Shown: one piece after another, positions 26,628-35,686 of the stretch | Position numbering within the stretch: position 1 is the first letter of the stretch | Layout: each line of letters starts with the position of its first letter | Assembly: GCF_018919175.1 (NCBI RefSeq) | Contig: NZ_JAHLQL010000002.1 | Location: forward strand, 1-64,000 | DNA from: Clostridium simiarum | GTDB taxonomy: Bacteria > Bacillota > Clostridia > Clostridiales > Clostridiaceae | Reading direction: 5' to 3' | Length of the DNA: 64,000 nt | Translations under genes and position numbers: made by a program | Notes under the pieces: model-generated | What the model saw: the letters and a program-made list of their open reading frames with translations, nothing else | What the model was told of the DNA's origin: nothing | Databases searched by the model: none

Positions 26628-28313
26628 ATGAAAACTACTATCATGCCAGTATTTACGCTAAGAGATTTATCAGCAGATGTTGAATCAATTAGTAATCAAC
26701 TTATGACTAAATCAGGGATTATAAGGAAGTTTGCTCCGGGAGTACATAATCTATTACCCTTAGGAGTAAGGGTGTTAAGAAATATAGAGAACATAATAAG
26801 GGAAGAAATAGAAGATGTAGGAGTTCAAGAAGTATTGATGGCATCTTTATCTCCAGTGGATTTTCTAGAGACTTTCGGGTTTTTAAATAATGAAGAAAAT
26901 TTTCAAATTAAAGATAAAAATAACAAGAATTTAGCTTTATTAAATTCCAATGAAGAACTCTATGCTTTCACAACATTCCATGAAATAAAATCGTATAAGC
27001 AATTACCTATGGGGTTATACCAATTTCAAAAGAAGTTTGTAAACTATCAAAAACCTAAAAATGGATTAATAAAAAGTAGAGAAATTTACAGCCATGATCT
27101 TTGTTACATGTATAAAGATAAAGCTGAAATGGAAAAAGGTTTTGATACTATGATACAAGTTTATGAAAAAATACTAGAGAGGATGAACTTAAGGTATCAT
27201 AAGATAGAAAAATTATCACCTATGTCAGAAGATTTTATATCTATAAACTTTATATTAGAAAATGAATTTGGTACAGAAGAAATAGTAAGGTGCCATAAAT
27301 GTGGATATATAGCTTCTAAAGATAGAGTTGAAATAAAGTTATTAGAAAATGAAAGTGTAGAGGAAAGGGCAAAAGAAAAGATTATAACACCAGATATCAA
27401 AACTATAGAGCAGCTAGCAAGTTTTTTAAATTGTGAACCCAGAAGGATAGTAAAAACTATAATATATCATATAGAAGATAAAAATCTTGCAGTCCTTGTA
27501 AGAGGAGACAGGGATGTGGATGAGAATAAGATTATAAAAACTATTGGTATAAAGGACAAGTTGGAACTAGCAGAAGAGCATAGGGTATTTAAGGTTACTA
27601 AAGCTGCTACAGGATTTGCAGGTCCTATAGGAATAGATGTGGATTCCTTGTATGTAGATGAAGAAATTACCCATATGAAAAATTTTGTAGTGGGAGCAAA
27701 TGAAACGGATTATCATTATATAAACGTAAATTATGGTAGAGATTTTGAAGGGATTATTGGGGATTTTAAAACTCCTAAAGAAGGAGATCTTTGCAATTGT
27801 TGCGGAGATAAGTTAAGTTTTCAAAATACTATAAACTTAGGTTATGCAAATAAGCTAGGTACTTACTATTCAGATAAAATTAAAGCTACATTCAAAGGAG
27901 AAGATGGAAAGGGTCATGCTATAAACATGAGTTACTTTAACTTAAACTTAGAAAGGATTATGGCGGCCATGGTTGAAGAAAATAATGACGATAATGGCAT
28001 TATATGGCCAGTAGATGTAGCACCCTTTAAAGTTGCAATACTACCTGTTTTTGTGAATAATGAAGATATAATGGAAGTAGCTAATAAGATTTATAAGGAT
28101 TTAAAAAATATGAAAATAGATGTGTTACTAGATGATAGAGATGAAAGAGTGGGTGTAAAATTTAAGGATTCTGACCTTATGGGGATACCCTTAAGAGTAA
28201 CTATAGGTAAAAGGATTCAAGAAGGAAATGTGGAGTTTAAAGTACGAAATGAAGAGGATATTAAAATTATACCTATAGAAAAAGTTTTGGAGAAAATTAA
28301 AACTTATATATAG
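26628..28313 (+). CDS. proS: Prolyl-tRNA synthetase
   Basis: A 561-aa bacterial-type class II ProRS. The catalytic core is split by an editing insertion of the YbaK type (about 235-385, which deacylates Ala-tRNA-Pro) and closed by the anticodon-binding domain ([11 protein letters not shown] onward). No T-box leader precedes it. Translation appears to depend on a hairpin that bridges the ribosome binding site to the ATG. Confidence 0.95.
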   Translation: MKTTIMPVFTLRDLSADVESISNQLMTKSGIIRKFAPGVHNLLPLGVRVLRNIENIIREEIEDVGVQEVLMASLSPVDFLETFGFLNNEENFQIKDKNNKNLALLNSNEELYAFTTFHEIKSYKQLPMGLYQFQKKFVNYQKPKNGLIKSREIYSHDLCYMYKDKAEMEKGFDTMIQVYEKILERMNLRYHKIEKLSPMSEDFISINFILENEFGTEEIVRCHKCGYIASKDRVEIKLLENESVEERAKEKIITPDIKTIEQLASFLNCEPRRIVKTIIYHIEDKNLAVLVRGDRDVDENKIIKTIGIKDKLELAEEHRVFKVTKAATGFAGPIGIDVDSLYVDEEITHMKNFVVGANETDYHYINVNYGRDFEGIIGDFKTPKEGDLCNCCGDKLSFQNTINLGYANKLGTYYSDKIKATFKGEDGKGHAINMSYFNLNLERIMAAMVEENNDDNGIIWPVDVAPFKVAILPVFVNNEDIMEVANKIYKDLKNMKIDVLLDDRDERVGVKFKDSDLMGIPLRVTIGKRIQEGNVEFKVRNEEDIKIIPIEKVLEKIKTYI

Positions 28314-28408
28314 TTTTTAATCATAGTATAATTATTTATGATATAATTTATTGTATCTTAAATAAAAAGGACTATATATGTTTATTAAGGCTTGAATGGA
28401 GGGAAATT

Positions 28409-29806
28409 ATGAAATTATATAATACACTTAGTAGAAAAAGAGAAGAGTTCATCCCTTTGAAAGAGGGAGAGGTGAAGATGTATGTTTGTGGTCCTACAGT
28501 ATATAATTTTTTTCATATAGGCAATGCAAGAACTTTTATTGTCTTTGATACAATAAGAAGATATTTTGAGTATAGAGGATATAAGGTTAAATATGTTCAA
28601 AATTTTACAGATATAGATGATAAGATGATAAAAAAAGCAAATGAAGAAGAAACTACAGTAAAGAATTTAGGGGATAAATATATAAATGAATACTTTAAAG
28701 ATGCAGATGCTTTAAATATACAAAGGGCTACAGTGAATCCTAGGGCTACTGAGTACATTGGGCAGATAGTAGATTTTGTAGAGGCTCTTGTAGAAAAAGG
28801 ATATGCTTATGCCGTAGATGGAGATGTTTATTTTAGCACAAAAAAATTCAATGAATATGGTAAGCTTTCAGGACAGAATATAGAGGACTTACAAGCGGGC
28901 GCTAGAATAGATGTAGATGATAAGAAAAAAGATCCTATGGATTTCGCTTTATGGAAAAATCAAAAGCCAGGAGAGCCAGCTTGGGAAAGTCCATGGGGAA
29001 TGGGAAGGCCAGGATGGCATATTGAGTGCTCTTGCATGGCGTATAATATACTAGGTGAGACTATTGATATTCATGCGGGAGGGTCAGATCTTGTATTCCC
29101 TCATCATGAAAATGAAATAGCTCAAAGTGAAACGAAAAATGGAAAGCCTTTTGCAAATTACTGGATACATTCAGCTTTTGTAAATGTAGATAATCAAAAG
29201 ATGTCAAAGTCTTTAAATAACTTTTTTACTACTAGAGAGATATTAGAAAATTATTCTTCTGATGTGGTAAGGTTTTTTATGTTATCGGGGCACTATAGAA
29301 CACAATTAAACTTTAGCATAGAGGTTTTAGATGCTGCTAAGGCTTCTGTAGAGAGGTTATATAATGCAATAGCTAATCTTGAGAGTCTTTCACAGGAAGT
29401 AAAAGAAGAGACTATTAAAGAAGAAGAAAAGTCATATAAAGAACATATTGAAAGTTATAGAGAGAAGTACATTGATAAGATGGATGACGATTTTAATACA
29501 GCAGATGCTATATCTGTTATATTTGATTTAGTTAGAGATTTAAACACTAACTTAAATGTTAATTCATCTAAAGAAATAGTAAATTATGCATTAGAGTTTA
29601 TAAGGGAACTTGGAAGTCCTCTAGGTATTCTTCAAAAATCTACCAAGGGAAATTTAGAAGAAGAAATTGAAGTGTTAATTGAAGAAAGACAAAAGGCAAG
29701 GAAAGAAAAAAATTGGGCTTTATCTGATAAAATAAGAGACGAACTTAAAGAAAGAGGAATAATACTTGAGGATACTCCACAGGGAGTAAGATGGAAGAAA
29801 ATATAG
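28409..29806 (+). CDS. cysS: Cysteinyl-tRNA synthetase
   Basis: A 465-aa class I synthetase. The zinc ligand C27 lies in CGPTVYN, the HIGH motif is HIGN (36-39) and KMSKS is at 264-268. TGGAGGG lies before the ATG. gltX, ispF and cysE, usual neighbours in Bacillus, are absent. tRNA-Cys is at the start of the window. No T-box is apparent. Confidence 0.97.
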   Translation: MKLYNTLSRKREEFIPLKEGEVKMYVCGPTVYNFFHIGNARTFIVFDTIRRYFEYRGYKVKYVQNFTDIDDKMIKKANEEETTVKNLGDKYINEYFKDADALNIQRATVNPRATEYIGQIVDFVEALVEKGYAYAVDGDVYFSTKKFNEYGKLSGQNIEDLQAGARIDVDDKKKDPMDFALWKNQKPGEPAWESPWGMGRPGWHIECSCMAYNILGETIDIHAGGSDLVFPHHENEIAQSETKNGKPFANYWIHSAFVNVDNQKMSKSLNNFFTTREILENYSSDVVRFFMLSGHYRTQLNFSIEVLDAAKASVERLYNAIANLESLSQEVKEETIKEEEKSYKEHIESYREKYIDKMDDDFNTADAISVIFDLVRDLNTNLNVNSSKEIVNYALEFIRELGSPLGILQKSTKGNLEEEIEVLIEERQKARKEKNWALSDKIRDELKERGIILEDTPQGVRWKKI

Positions 29807-29826
29807 TTAACATATATTACCTATAT

Positions 29827-29865
29827 ATTTAAGGCTTTCAAGCTTTGGCTTTGAAAGCCTTAAAT
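29827..29865. terminator. Terminator after cysS
   Basis: A 15-bp stem (29827-29841 with 29851-29865) with a 9-nt loop. AT-rich ends make it usable on both strands. Confidence 0.75.
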
Positions 29866-29920
29866 ATAATATAGTATCTATACAGAAGTTTTCCAAGGAC
29901 TTCATAGGAGGAAAGGATTA

Positions 29921-31705
29921 ATGAAAAGAAAAGAAAAAAAGAATAATACTAATCCTACAAGGATAAAAGCCACACTTATTATATTTTTACTAGTATTTTT
30001 TCTTCTTGGTGTACAACTTTTTAGAAGGATGGTAGTCCAAAGTGATTTTTTAAAGGTTAGGGCAGAAAGTCAATCTTTAAATCAAGTAAAAATAACTCCT
30101 AAACGAGGGAGTATACTAGATAGGAATGGGAGAGAACTTGCAGTAAGTGCCGATGTTTACAAAGTTAGCTTGGATTTAGTGGCTATGGAAGAATATTGCA
30201 CACGATATAAAAAAACTAAGGAAGATATATCTAACAAGATTTCTGAATCATTGGGATTAGAAAATGATAAGGTCTTTGCTATGTTTGATAAAAGAGATGG
30301 TAATGGAAGACTTTTAAGAGGTATGCCTTTAGTTGGAAAAGTAGAAAAAAACAAGATAGACAAGCTTAAGGATATTAGAAAAAAAGAAAAATATAACTTT
30401 GTAATAATAGAGAACGATTCTTTAAGGGTTTATCCCAATAATAACTTTTTAGCTCATGCTTTAGGAATAGTGAACTTAGAAGATGAAGGGGTTTTTGGTT
30501 TAGAAAAATATTATGATAAAGAACTTACAGGTGTACCAGGAATAAGAATATCTGAAATGGATAAGAATTCTTATGAATTACCTTATGAGGATGCGATTTA
30601 CACAGAACCTATAAATGGAAAAGACTTAGCTTTAACCGTAGATGAAAATATACAGTACGCCGCAGAAGCTATTGCTGATAAAGCTATGAAGGATAATAAG
30701 GCTAAAGGAGTGACTATTATTGTAAGTAACCCTAAAAATGGTGAAATATTAGCTATGGTTAACAAACCAGACTTTAATCCAAACGATCCAAGAAAGGGTA
30801 TAACAAATAATGATGAACTTCAACATCTTTGGAGAAACAAGGCTGTTAATGATGTTTTTGAACCTGGATCAACTTTTAAAATAGTAACAACTTCCGCTGC
30901 CTTAGAGGAAAAGTTAACTTTTGTTGATGATAGTTTTTATTGTAAGGGGTTTAGTATAATTAATGGAGTTAGGCTAAATTGTTGGAAACCAGAAGGTCAT
31001 GGAGCACAAAAATTAATAGATATCTTAGAAAATTCCTGTAATCCAGGTTTTGTTGAGTTAGGTAAAAGGTTAGGCCAAGAAAAACTGAATAAATACATAT
31101 ATGATTTTGGGTTTGGAAAGCCTTTAGGAATAGATTTAACAGGAGAGGCCGCTGGAATAATTAAACCAGCAGATAAAATGACAGATTTGGATCTTGCAAC
31201 TATAGCCTTTGGTCAAACTGATGCAGTTTCAGCTATACAAGTACTTGCAGCACTGAATACCATAATGAATGATGGAATATATACTACTCCGCATTTTATG
31301 AAAGAAGTTTTTAGTGTGGATAAGCATGGTGAAAAAACAAAGGTGGGCGAATATGAAGAGAAAAATCAAAGGCAGGTAATAAGTAAATCTACAGCAAATG
31401 AAGTAGCACGAATGTTAGAAGAAACTGTATCTAAGGGATCAGGAAAACAAGCTTATATAGAAGGTTACGGTATAGCAGGAAAGACAGGAACAGCAGAAAA
31501 AGCTAATATAGGTGGAAAAGGTTATTCAGAAAAAAAATATGCTTCCTTTGTAGGGGCAGCTCCGTATAATGATCCTAAGGTGAGTGTGTTTATAGGAATT
31601 GATGAGCCTGAGAAAGAATATTTTGGAGGTATAATAGCTTCGCCTGTAGCTAAAGAATTATTTGAAGAGATATTTAACCAATTAGCTATAAAACCTGAGC
31701 AGTAA
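29921..31705 (+). CDS. Class B penicillin-binding protein (FtsI/SpoVD-like), no PASTA
   Basis: A 594-aa D,D-transpeptidase. A cytoplasmic basic N-terminus and one membrane anchor (about 17-38) are followed by the PBP dimerisation domain and a transpeptidase domain with active-site S317-T-F-K320, S372-C-N374 and K521-T-G. It ends soon after the catalytic domain, so the PASTA repeats of Bacillus SpoVD or PBP2B-type proteins are missing. It could serve septation or the spore cortex; sequence alone does not decide. It sits between cysS and rpsD where Bacillus has no such gene. AGGAGG lies before the ATG. Confidence 0.9.
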   Translation: MKRKEKKNNTNPTRIKATLIIFLLVFFLLGVQLFRRMVVQSDFLKVRAESQSLNQVKITPKRGSILDRNGRELAVSADVYKVSLDLVAMEEYCTRYKKTKEDISNKISESLGLENDKVFAMFDKRDGNGRLLRGMPLVGKVEKNKIDKLKDIRKKEKYNFVIIENDSLRVYPNNNFLAHALGIVNLEDEGVFGLEKYYDKELTGVPGIRISEMDKNSYELPYEDAIYTEPINGKDLALTVDENIQYAAEAIADKAMKDNKAKGVTIIVSNPKNGEILAMVNKPDFNPNDPRKGITNNDELQHLWRNKAVNDVFEPGSTFKIVTTSAALEEKLTFVDDSFYCKGFSIINGVRLNCWKPEGHGAQKLIDILENSCNPGFVELGKRLGQEKLNKYIYDFGFGKPLGIDLTGEAAGIIKPADKMTDLDLATIAFGQTDAVSAIQVLAALNTIMNDGIYTTPHFMKEVFSVDKHGEKTKVGEYEEKNQRQVISKSTANEVARMLEETVSKGSGKQAYIEGYGIAGKTGTAEKANIGGKGYSEKKYASFVGAAPYNDPKVSVFIGIDEPEKEYFGGIIASPVAKELFEEIFNQLAIKPEQ

Positions 31706-31779
31706 TGTAATTGTATAGTTGATTTTAAAAGAGGAATTGTAATTAAACCAATTTAATAAGTATCTTTTAGTCTTTCATA

Positions 31780-31815
31780 AAGCTGAGAATACAATTAGAT
31801 TCTCAGCTTGAAAAT
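31780..31815. terminator. Terminator after the PBP gene
   Basis: An 11-bp perfect stem, AAGCTGAGAAT (31780-31790) with 31799-31809. The T run is weak. Confidence 0.7.
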
Positions 31816-31903
31816 TATTTAAAGTAAAATAAGAAATAAGAGGATAAAGCAAGTACAGAGAGAATTATAAGATTAATTTAATATAACAAGGAAATAGAAG
31901 AAA

Positions 31904-31941
31904 TGATAATCATTTTCAATTTATCATGGATATGATATATT
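31904..31941 (+). promoter_or_regulatory. Fur-like box over the rpsD promoter
   Basis: TGATAATCATTTTCA (31904-31918) matches the 7-1-7 Fur box TGATAATnATTATCA at 13 of 14 defined positions. It overlaps a candidate -35 (TTTCAA, 31914-31919), 16 nt from TATATT (31936-31941). A Zur or PerR site is less similar but not excluded. Confidence 0.6.
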
Positions 31942-31991
31942 ATTTTAAGGCAATAATTTACCGCGGCAATTCATTTATATGGAGGTATATT

Positions 31992-32585
31992 ATGGCGAAA
32001 ATGATGGGACCACGTTTTAAACAATGCAGAAGGTTGGGTTTAAATGTAAGTGGGCATCCAAAGGCAATGAAAAGATCTGCAAAAGGAACTAGCAGAGCGG
32101 ATAAAAAACTATCTGATTATGGAGTACAACTTTTAGAAAAACAAAGGCTAAGAGCTTATTACGGAGTTTTGGAGAAACAGTTTAAAAGATATGTAGATAA
32201 GGCGTTGAAAAGCAAAGAAATGCCTGGTGAAGTGTTACTTAGAAATTTAGAATGTAGATTAGATAACATGATATACAGAATGGGATTCGCTTCATCTATT
32301 AGACAAGCAAGACAAATGGTAAGTCACGGACATATAAGAGTTAATGGGAATAAGGTAGACATACCTTCTTATGAAGTTAAGGTAGGAGATAAAATAGCAC
32401 TTAGGGAATCTTCTAGAAATGTGGACTTATTCAAGGATAATTTTCAAAACACATATGTACTCAGCTTGCCTTATATAGATAGAGATGAGGAAAACTTTGA
32501 GGGAACTCTCAAAAGATTACCTGAAAGAAATGAGTTGCCAATAGAGATTAATGAACAATTAATAGTTGAATATTATTCTAAATAA
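31992..32585 (+). CDS. rpsD: 30S ribosomal protein S4, zinc-ribbon-less paralogue
   Basis: A 197-aa S4 protein with the S4 RNA-binding fold (about 90-155). The N-terminal segment [20 protein letters not shown] has a single Cys instead of the four-Cys zinc knot found in 'C+' S4 proteins. It stands alone, away from the alpha operon, so a second S4 is expected beyond the window after adk-map-infA-rpsM-rpsK. GGAGG precedes the ATG at 31992. A Fur-like box overlaps its promoter. Confidence 0.92.
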   Translation: MAKMMGPRFKQCRRLGLNVSGHPKAMKRSAKGTSRADKKLSDYGVQLLEKQRLRAYYGVLEKQFKRYVDKALKSKEMPGEVLLRNLECRLDNMIYRMGFASSIRQARQMVSHGHIRVNGNKVDIPSYEVKVGDKIALRESSRNVDLFKDNFQNTYVLSLPYIDRDEENFEGTLKRLPERNELPIEINEQLIVEYYSK

Positions 32586-32615
32586 AGATTAAAAAGGTGA
32601 CTTTAGGTACAATAT

Positions 32616-32711
32616 TATATATGTAAATAAACTTACATATATATAGTTAAAAAGAATTATAAAGAACTCTAAATTTATTTATGTATAATCATAATGAATT
32701 TAGAGTTTTAT
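32616..32711 (+). terminator. Two consecutive hairpins after rpsD
   Basis: An AT-only-like 11-bp stem (32616-32626 with 32633-32643) is followed by AACTCTAAATT (32665-32675) with AATTTAGAGTT (32697-32707) and a T-rich tail. The rest of the gap to mrnC is AT-rich, with no gene seen. Confidence 0.7.
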
Positions 32712-32887
32712 TTTTATAGTGTGATTTTGCTATTTTAAGTTGTATAATATATTTCTATATAAAATATCTTTCTGTTATTTATATTAAGATAGCATATTTT
32801 ATATAGGAATATTTATATTTTGGTTGAGATTATTTTAAATATGAGTAATAATTAATCTATACTAAAATAGTGTCAAGGAGAATTAAG

Positions 32888-33313
32888 ATGGATTATTTAA
32901 AAAGCAGAAAATATGATATACAAGAGGCAAAGACACTAAACCCATTAACATTGGCTCTAATTGGTGATGCTGTATTTGAGCTATTTATAAGAAATTATAT
33001 TTTAGATCAGAATGGAGAGCTTTCAGCTCATAAAATACATATTAGAGCTATAGCTTATGTTAAAGCTTCTGCTCAAAGTAAAATAGTGAATGCACTTAAG
33101 GAAGAGCTTAATGAAGAGGAAATTTATATATATAAAAGAGGGAGAAATACGAAGTCTCATACAGTACCTAAAAATGCTGATGTTAAGGATTATAGAAATG
33201 CTAGTGGATTTGAAGCACTTTTAGGATATCTGTACCTAACAGGTCAAGAAGACAGGTTGAAATTTATTCTTGAAGAAACCATAAAATTGGATTTGAAATC
33301 ATTAAATAGTTAA
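32888..33313 (+). CDS. mrnC: Mini-ribonuclease III
   Basis: A 141-aa RNase III-like nuclease without a dsRNA-binding domain, which trims the ends of 23S rRNA precursor. The catalytic helix reads LALIGDAVFELFIR with D27. The ATG at 32888 follows AAGGAGA; an upstream in-frame GTG is ignored because it precedes that site. It heads the mrnC-rlmB-rae1-sigH cluster; thyX, often next in other Firmicutes, is absent. Confidence 0.94.
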   Translation: MDYLKSRKYDIQEAKTLNPLTLALIGDAVFELFIRNYILDQNGELSAHKIHIRAIAYVKASAQSKIVNALKEELNEEEIYIYKRGRNTKSHTVPKNADVKDYRNASGFEALLGYLYLTGQEDRLKFILEETIKLDLKSLNS

Positions 33314-33326
33314 GGAGAATAATATT

Positions 33327-34157
33327 ATGAAAGAAAAAAAATCATATATAAAAGAAAAGAAAGCTCCAAGAAAAGAAAGTAAAGTATATTCAGATAATAA
33401 AAATAAAGATTCCAAAGAAAGAGAAGACTTAATCGAAGGAAGAAATGCTGTTATAGAGGTTTTGAAATCTGAAAGAACCATTGAGCAATTATGGGTTGCA
33501 AAAGGAGAAAGAGAAGGATCTATAAATTCTATACTATCATTAGCCAAAGAAAAGTCTATAGTAATTAAAGAGGTAGATAGACAAAAGCTAAATTCCATTT
33601 CTCAAACGGGAAATCATCAAGGTGTTATAGCTCTTATAACTCCATATAATTATTATAGTGTAGAAGATATATTGAAAAATGCAGAGGAAAAGGGTGAGGA
33701 TCCATTTATAGTTATATTAGATGAAATTGAAGATCCGCATAATTTAGGATCTATAATAAGAACTGCAGAATTATGTGGTGCACACGGTATAATAATACCA
33801 AAAAGAAGAAACGTAGGGGTTACTGCTACTGTATATAAAACTTCTGCTGGTGCTGCAGAACATATGAAAGTGGCTAAGGTTACTAATATTAATTCCACCA
33901 TACAGAAATTAAAAGAAAAAGGAATATGGATATATGGAGCTGATATGGAAGGAGACCAATATAGTCATAATGTGGATTTTAAGGGTGCTGTAGCATTAGT
34001 TATAGGTAGCGAAGGGAAAGGTATTTCTAAATTAACCAGAGAAAAATGTGATGTAATTGTAAGTATACCTATGGCTGGAAAGTTAAATTCTCTTAATGCC
34101 TCAGTAGCGGCTGGAATATTAATGTATGAAGTTCTAAAGAGTAGATTTGAGGAATAA
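33327..34157 (+). CDS. rlmB: 23S rRNA (guanosine-2'-O)-methyltransferase RlmB
   Basis: A 276-aa SpoU-type SPOUT methyltransferase expected to modify G2251 of 23S rRNA. A lysine-rich N-terminal tail (about 1-35) precedes the L30e-like RNA-binding domain. The knot motifs LDEIEDPHNLGSIIRTAE, ALVIGSEGKG and MAGKLNSLNASVAAGI are present. It starts 13 nt after mrnC with AAGGAGA. Confidence 0.95.
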   Translation: MKEKKSYIKEKKAPRKESKVYSDNKNKDSKEREDLIEGRNAVIEVLKSERTIEQLWVAKGEREGSINSILSLAKEKSIVIKEVDRQKLNSISQTGNHQGVIALITPYNYYSVEDILKNAEEKGEDPFIVILDEIEDPHNLGSIIRTAELCGAHGIIIPKRRNVGVTATVYKTSAGAAEHMKVAKVTNINSTIQKLKEKGIWIYGADMEGDQYSHNVDFKGAVALVIGSEGKGISKLTREKCDVIVSIPMAGKLNSLNASVAAGILMYEVLKSRFEE

Positions 34158-34159
34158 TT

Positions 34160-34669
34160 GTGCGAATTGTTTTTGTAGATGGCTATAATGTTATAAATAG
34201 CTGGTCAGAATTAAGAGCGATGAAAGAATATAGCTATGAAGCCGCAAGACAAAAGCTTACAGATTATATGCAAAATTATTCTAGTTTTAAAGGACATAAA
34301 ATCTTTTTGGTATTTGATGCTCACAAGGTTTCAGGTGCTTTAGAGAAAAAAGAGAAAATAGGAAATGTAATAGTGGTATTTACTAAAGATGGTGAAACAG
34401 CAGATAGTTACATAGAAAAATCCGTAAACAATATAGGAAGAAAAACAGAAGTTGCTGTAGTAACTTCTGACTCCTTAGAACAGCAAGTTGCTTTCCAAAG
34501 GGGAGCTATAAGAGTTTCCTCTTTGGAATTTTATTATGAGGTAAAAGAAATAGAAAGTAAAATAATGGTTAATGCGGAAAAAGTCACATCTTCACAGAGG
34601 AATTTGTTGGAAGATAGGATAGATAAGAATATATTGGAAAAACTTGAGAAAATTCGTAGAAGCCGTTGA
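34160..34669 (+). CDS. rae1: Ribosome-associated endoribonuclease Rae1 (YacP)
   Basis: A 169-aa NYN/PIN-like RNase. FVDGYNVINSW (5-15) carries the first acidic residue of the active site. In B. subtilis Rae1 cuts mRNA in the ribosomal A site. GTG start, 2 nt after rlmB, so probably translationally coupled, with GAGG inside the end of rlmB. Confidence 0.92.
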   Translation: MRIVFVDGYNVINSWSELRAMKEYSYEAARQKLTDYMQNYSSFKGHKIFLVFDAHKVSGALEKKEKIGNVIVVFTKDGETADSYIEKSVNNIGRKTEVAVVTSDSLEQQVAFQRGAIRVSSLEFYYEVKEIESKIMVNAEKVTSSQRNLLEDRIDKNILEKLEKIRRSR

Positions 34670-34675
34670 AATACC

Positions 34676-34705
34676 TTGACTTAAAGCTTTACGCTAGCTT
34701 ATAAT
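34676..34705 (+). promoter_or_regulatory. sigH promoter
   Basis: TTGACT (34676-34681) and TATAAT (34700-34705) are 18 nt apart, giving sigH its own vegetative promoter. Confidence 0.7.
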
Positions 34706-34740
34706 TAAATACATGATGTACATGATTTGGAGGGAGAGCG

Positions 34741-35382
34741 ATGGAGAAGAGGGGTAGTGCTGCTAAAAATTTTTCTCCTTATCAAGATATGCTTGATGAA
34801 GAGATTGTTGTAGAGGCCAAAAAAGGAAATGTAAGAGCCCAAGAATATCTTATAAATAAATATGAAAATTTTGTAAAAGCAAAGGCTAAATCCTATTTTT
34901 TGATAGGGGCAGACAGAGAGGATATATATCAAGAGGGAATGATAGGATTATATAAAGCTATAAGAGATTTCAGACCAGATAAATTAGCTTCCTTTAAAGC
35001 TTTTGCAGAACTTTGTGTAACAAGGCAAATAATAACCGCAATTAAAACAGCTACCCGACAAAAACATATTCCTTTAAATACTTATGTATCTCTTAATAAA
35101 CCTATATATGAAGAAGAGTCAGACAGAACCCTTTTAGACGTACTGTCAAGTATAAAGGTTAGTGACCCGGAAGAGTTAGTTATAAGTAAGGAAGAAATGA
35201 GTCATATAGAAAAAGAGATAGGAAAGGTACTTTCAGACTTAGAAATGGAAGTTTTAATGTCATATTTAGATGGAAAATCCTATCAAGAAATAGCTTGTGA
35301 TTTAGATAGACATGCTAAGTCTATAGACAACGCTCTTCAAAGGGTTAAGAGGAAACTTGAAAAATGTTTAAATAACAGATAA
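34741..35382 (+). CDS. sigH: RNA polymerase sigma factor SigH (Spo0H)
   Basis: A 213-aa sigma-70-family factor of the transition state and sporulation onset. Region 2 contains DREDIYQEGMIGLYKAIRDF and region 4 ends SYQEIACDLDRHAKSIDNALQ. Its place after mrnC-rlmB-yacP and before the tuf/secE/nusG block is the Firmicute order. GGAGGGAGAG lies before the ATG. Confidence 0.96.
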   Translation: MEKRGSAAKNFSPYQDMLDEEIVVEAKKGNVRAQEYLINKYENFVKAKAKSYFLIGADREDIYQEGMIGLYKAIRDFRPDKLASFKAFAELCVTRQIITAIKTATRQKHIPLNTYVSLNKPIYEEESDRTLLDVLSSIKVSDPEELVISKEEMSHIEKEIGKVLSDLEMEVLMSYLDGKSYQEIACDLDRHAKSIDNALQRVKRKLEKCLNNR

Positions 35383-35397
35383 TTTGCACAAAAATTA

Positions 35398-35426
35398 TTG
35401 ACATGGAATAAAATTAGTAGTAAAAT
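35398..35426 (+). promoter_or_regulatory. Promoter of tRNA-Thr/tuf1
   Basis: TTGACA (35398-35403), 17 nt, TAAAAT (35421-35426). It drives tRNA-Thr and probably tuf1. Confidence 0.85.
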
Positions 35427-35433
35427 CTAAAAG

Positions 35434-35530
35434 TGGTTAATCGGATATAAATATCTGAACAGAGGCAGTTTAAACTTAATAATTTTAATTCATAATAAAT
35501 AAAGATTAACCAATCTGTTTCTCAGTTCAG
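35434..35530 (+). ncRNA. Possible pseudoknotted leader before tRNA-Thr
   Basis: TGGTTAATC (35434-35442) pairs with GATTAACCA (35504-35512), while CTGAAC (35455-35460) pairs with GTTCAG (35525-35530). The two helices interleave, a pseudoknot topology. Complementarity only; no homologues checked. Confidence 0.35.
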
Positions 35531-35538
35531 CAGATGTT

Positions 35539-35614
35539 GCCCATGTAGCTCAGTAGGCAGAGCGTCACCTTGGTAAGGTGGAGGTCGTCGGTTCGAGCCC
35601 GATCGTGGGCTCCA
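35539..35614 (+). tRNA. tRNA-Thr (GGT)
   Basis: A 76-nt cloverleaf with encoded CCA. Acceptor stem GCCCATG.../CGTGGGC, anticodon loop TTGGTAA with anticodon GGT. It lies 72 nt upstream of tuf1 with no terminator between, echoing the tRNA-Thr/tufB linkage of E. coli. Confidence 0.96.
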
Positions 35615-35686
35615 AATATATGGAAAACACAAAACACTAGGCAAAGTTTATTGCAAATGAAATAAAGGATAAGGAGGAAATTATAA

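Noticed and set aside
26480..28408. T-box riboswitches before proS and cysS
   Set aside because: No T-box sequence, specifier stem or antiterminator is visible in the short leaders.
31811..31991. Classic Firmicute S4 leader before rpsD
   Set aside because: I could not find the double-pseudoknot layout. The region is AT-rich with a Fur-like box and promoter instead.
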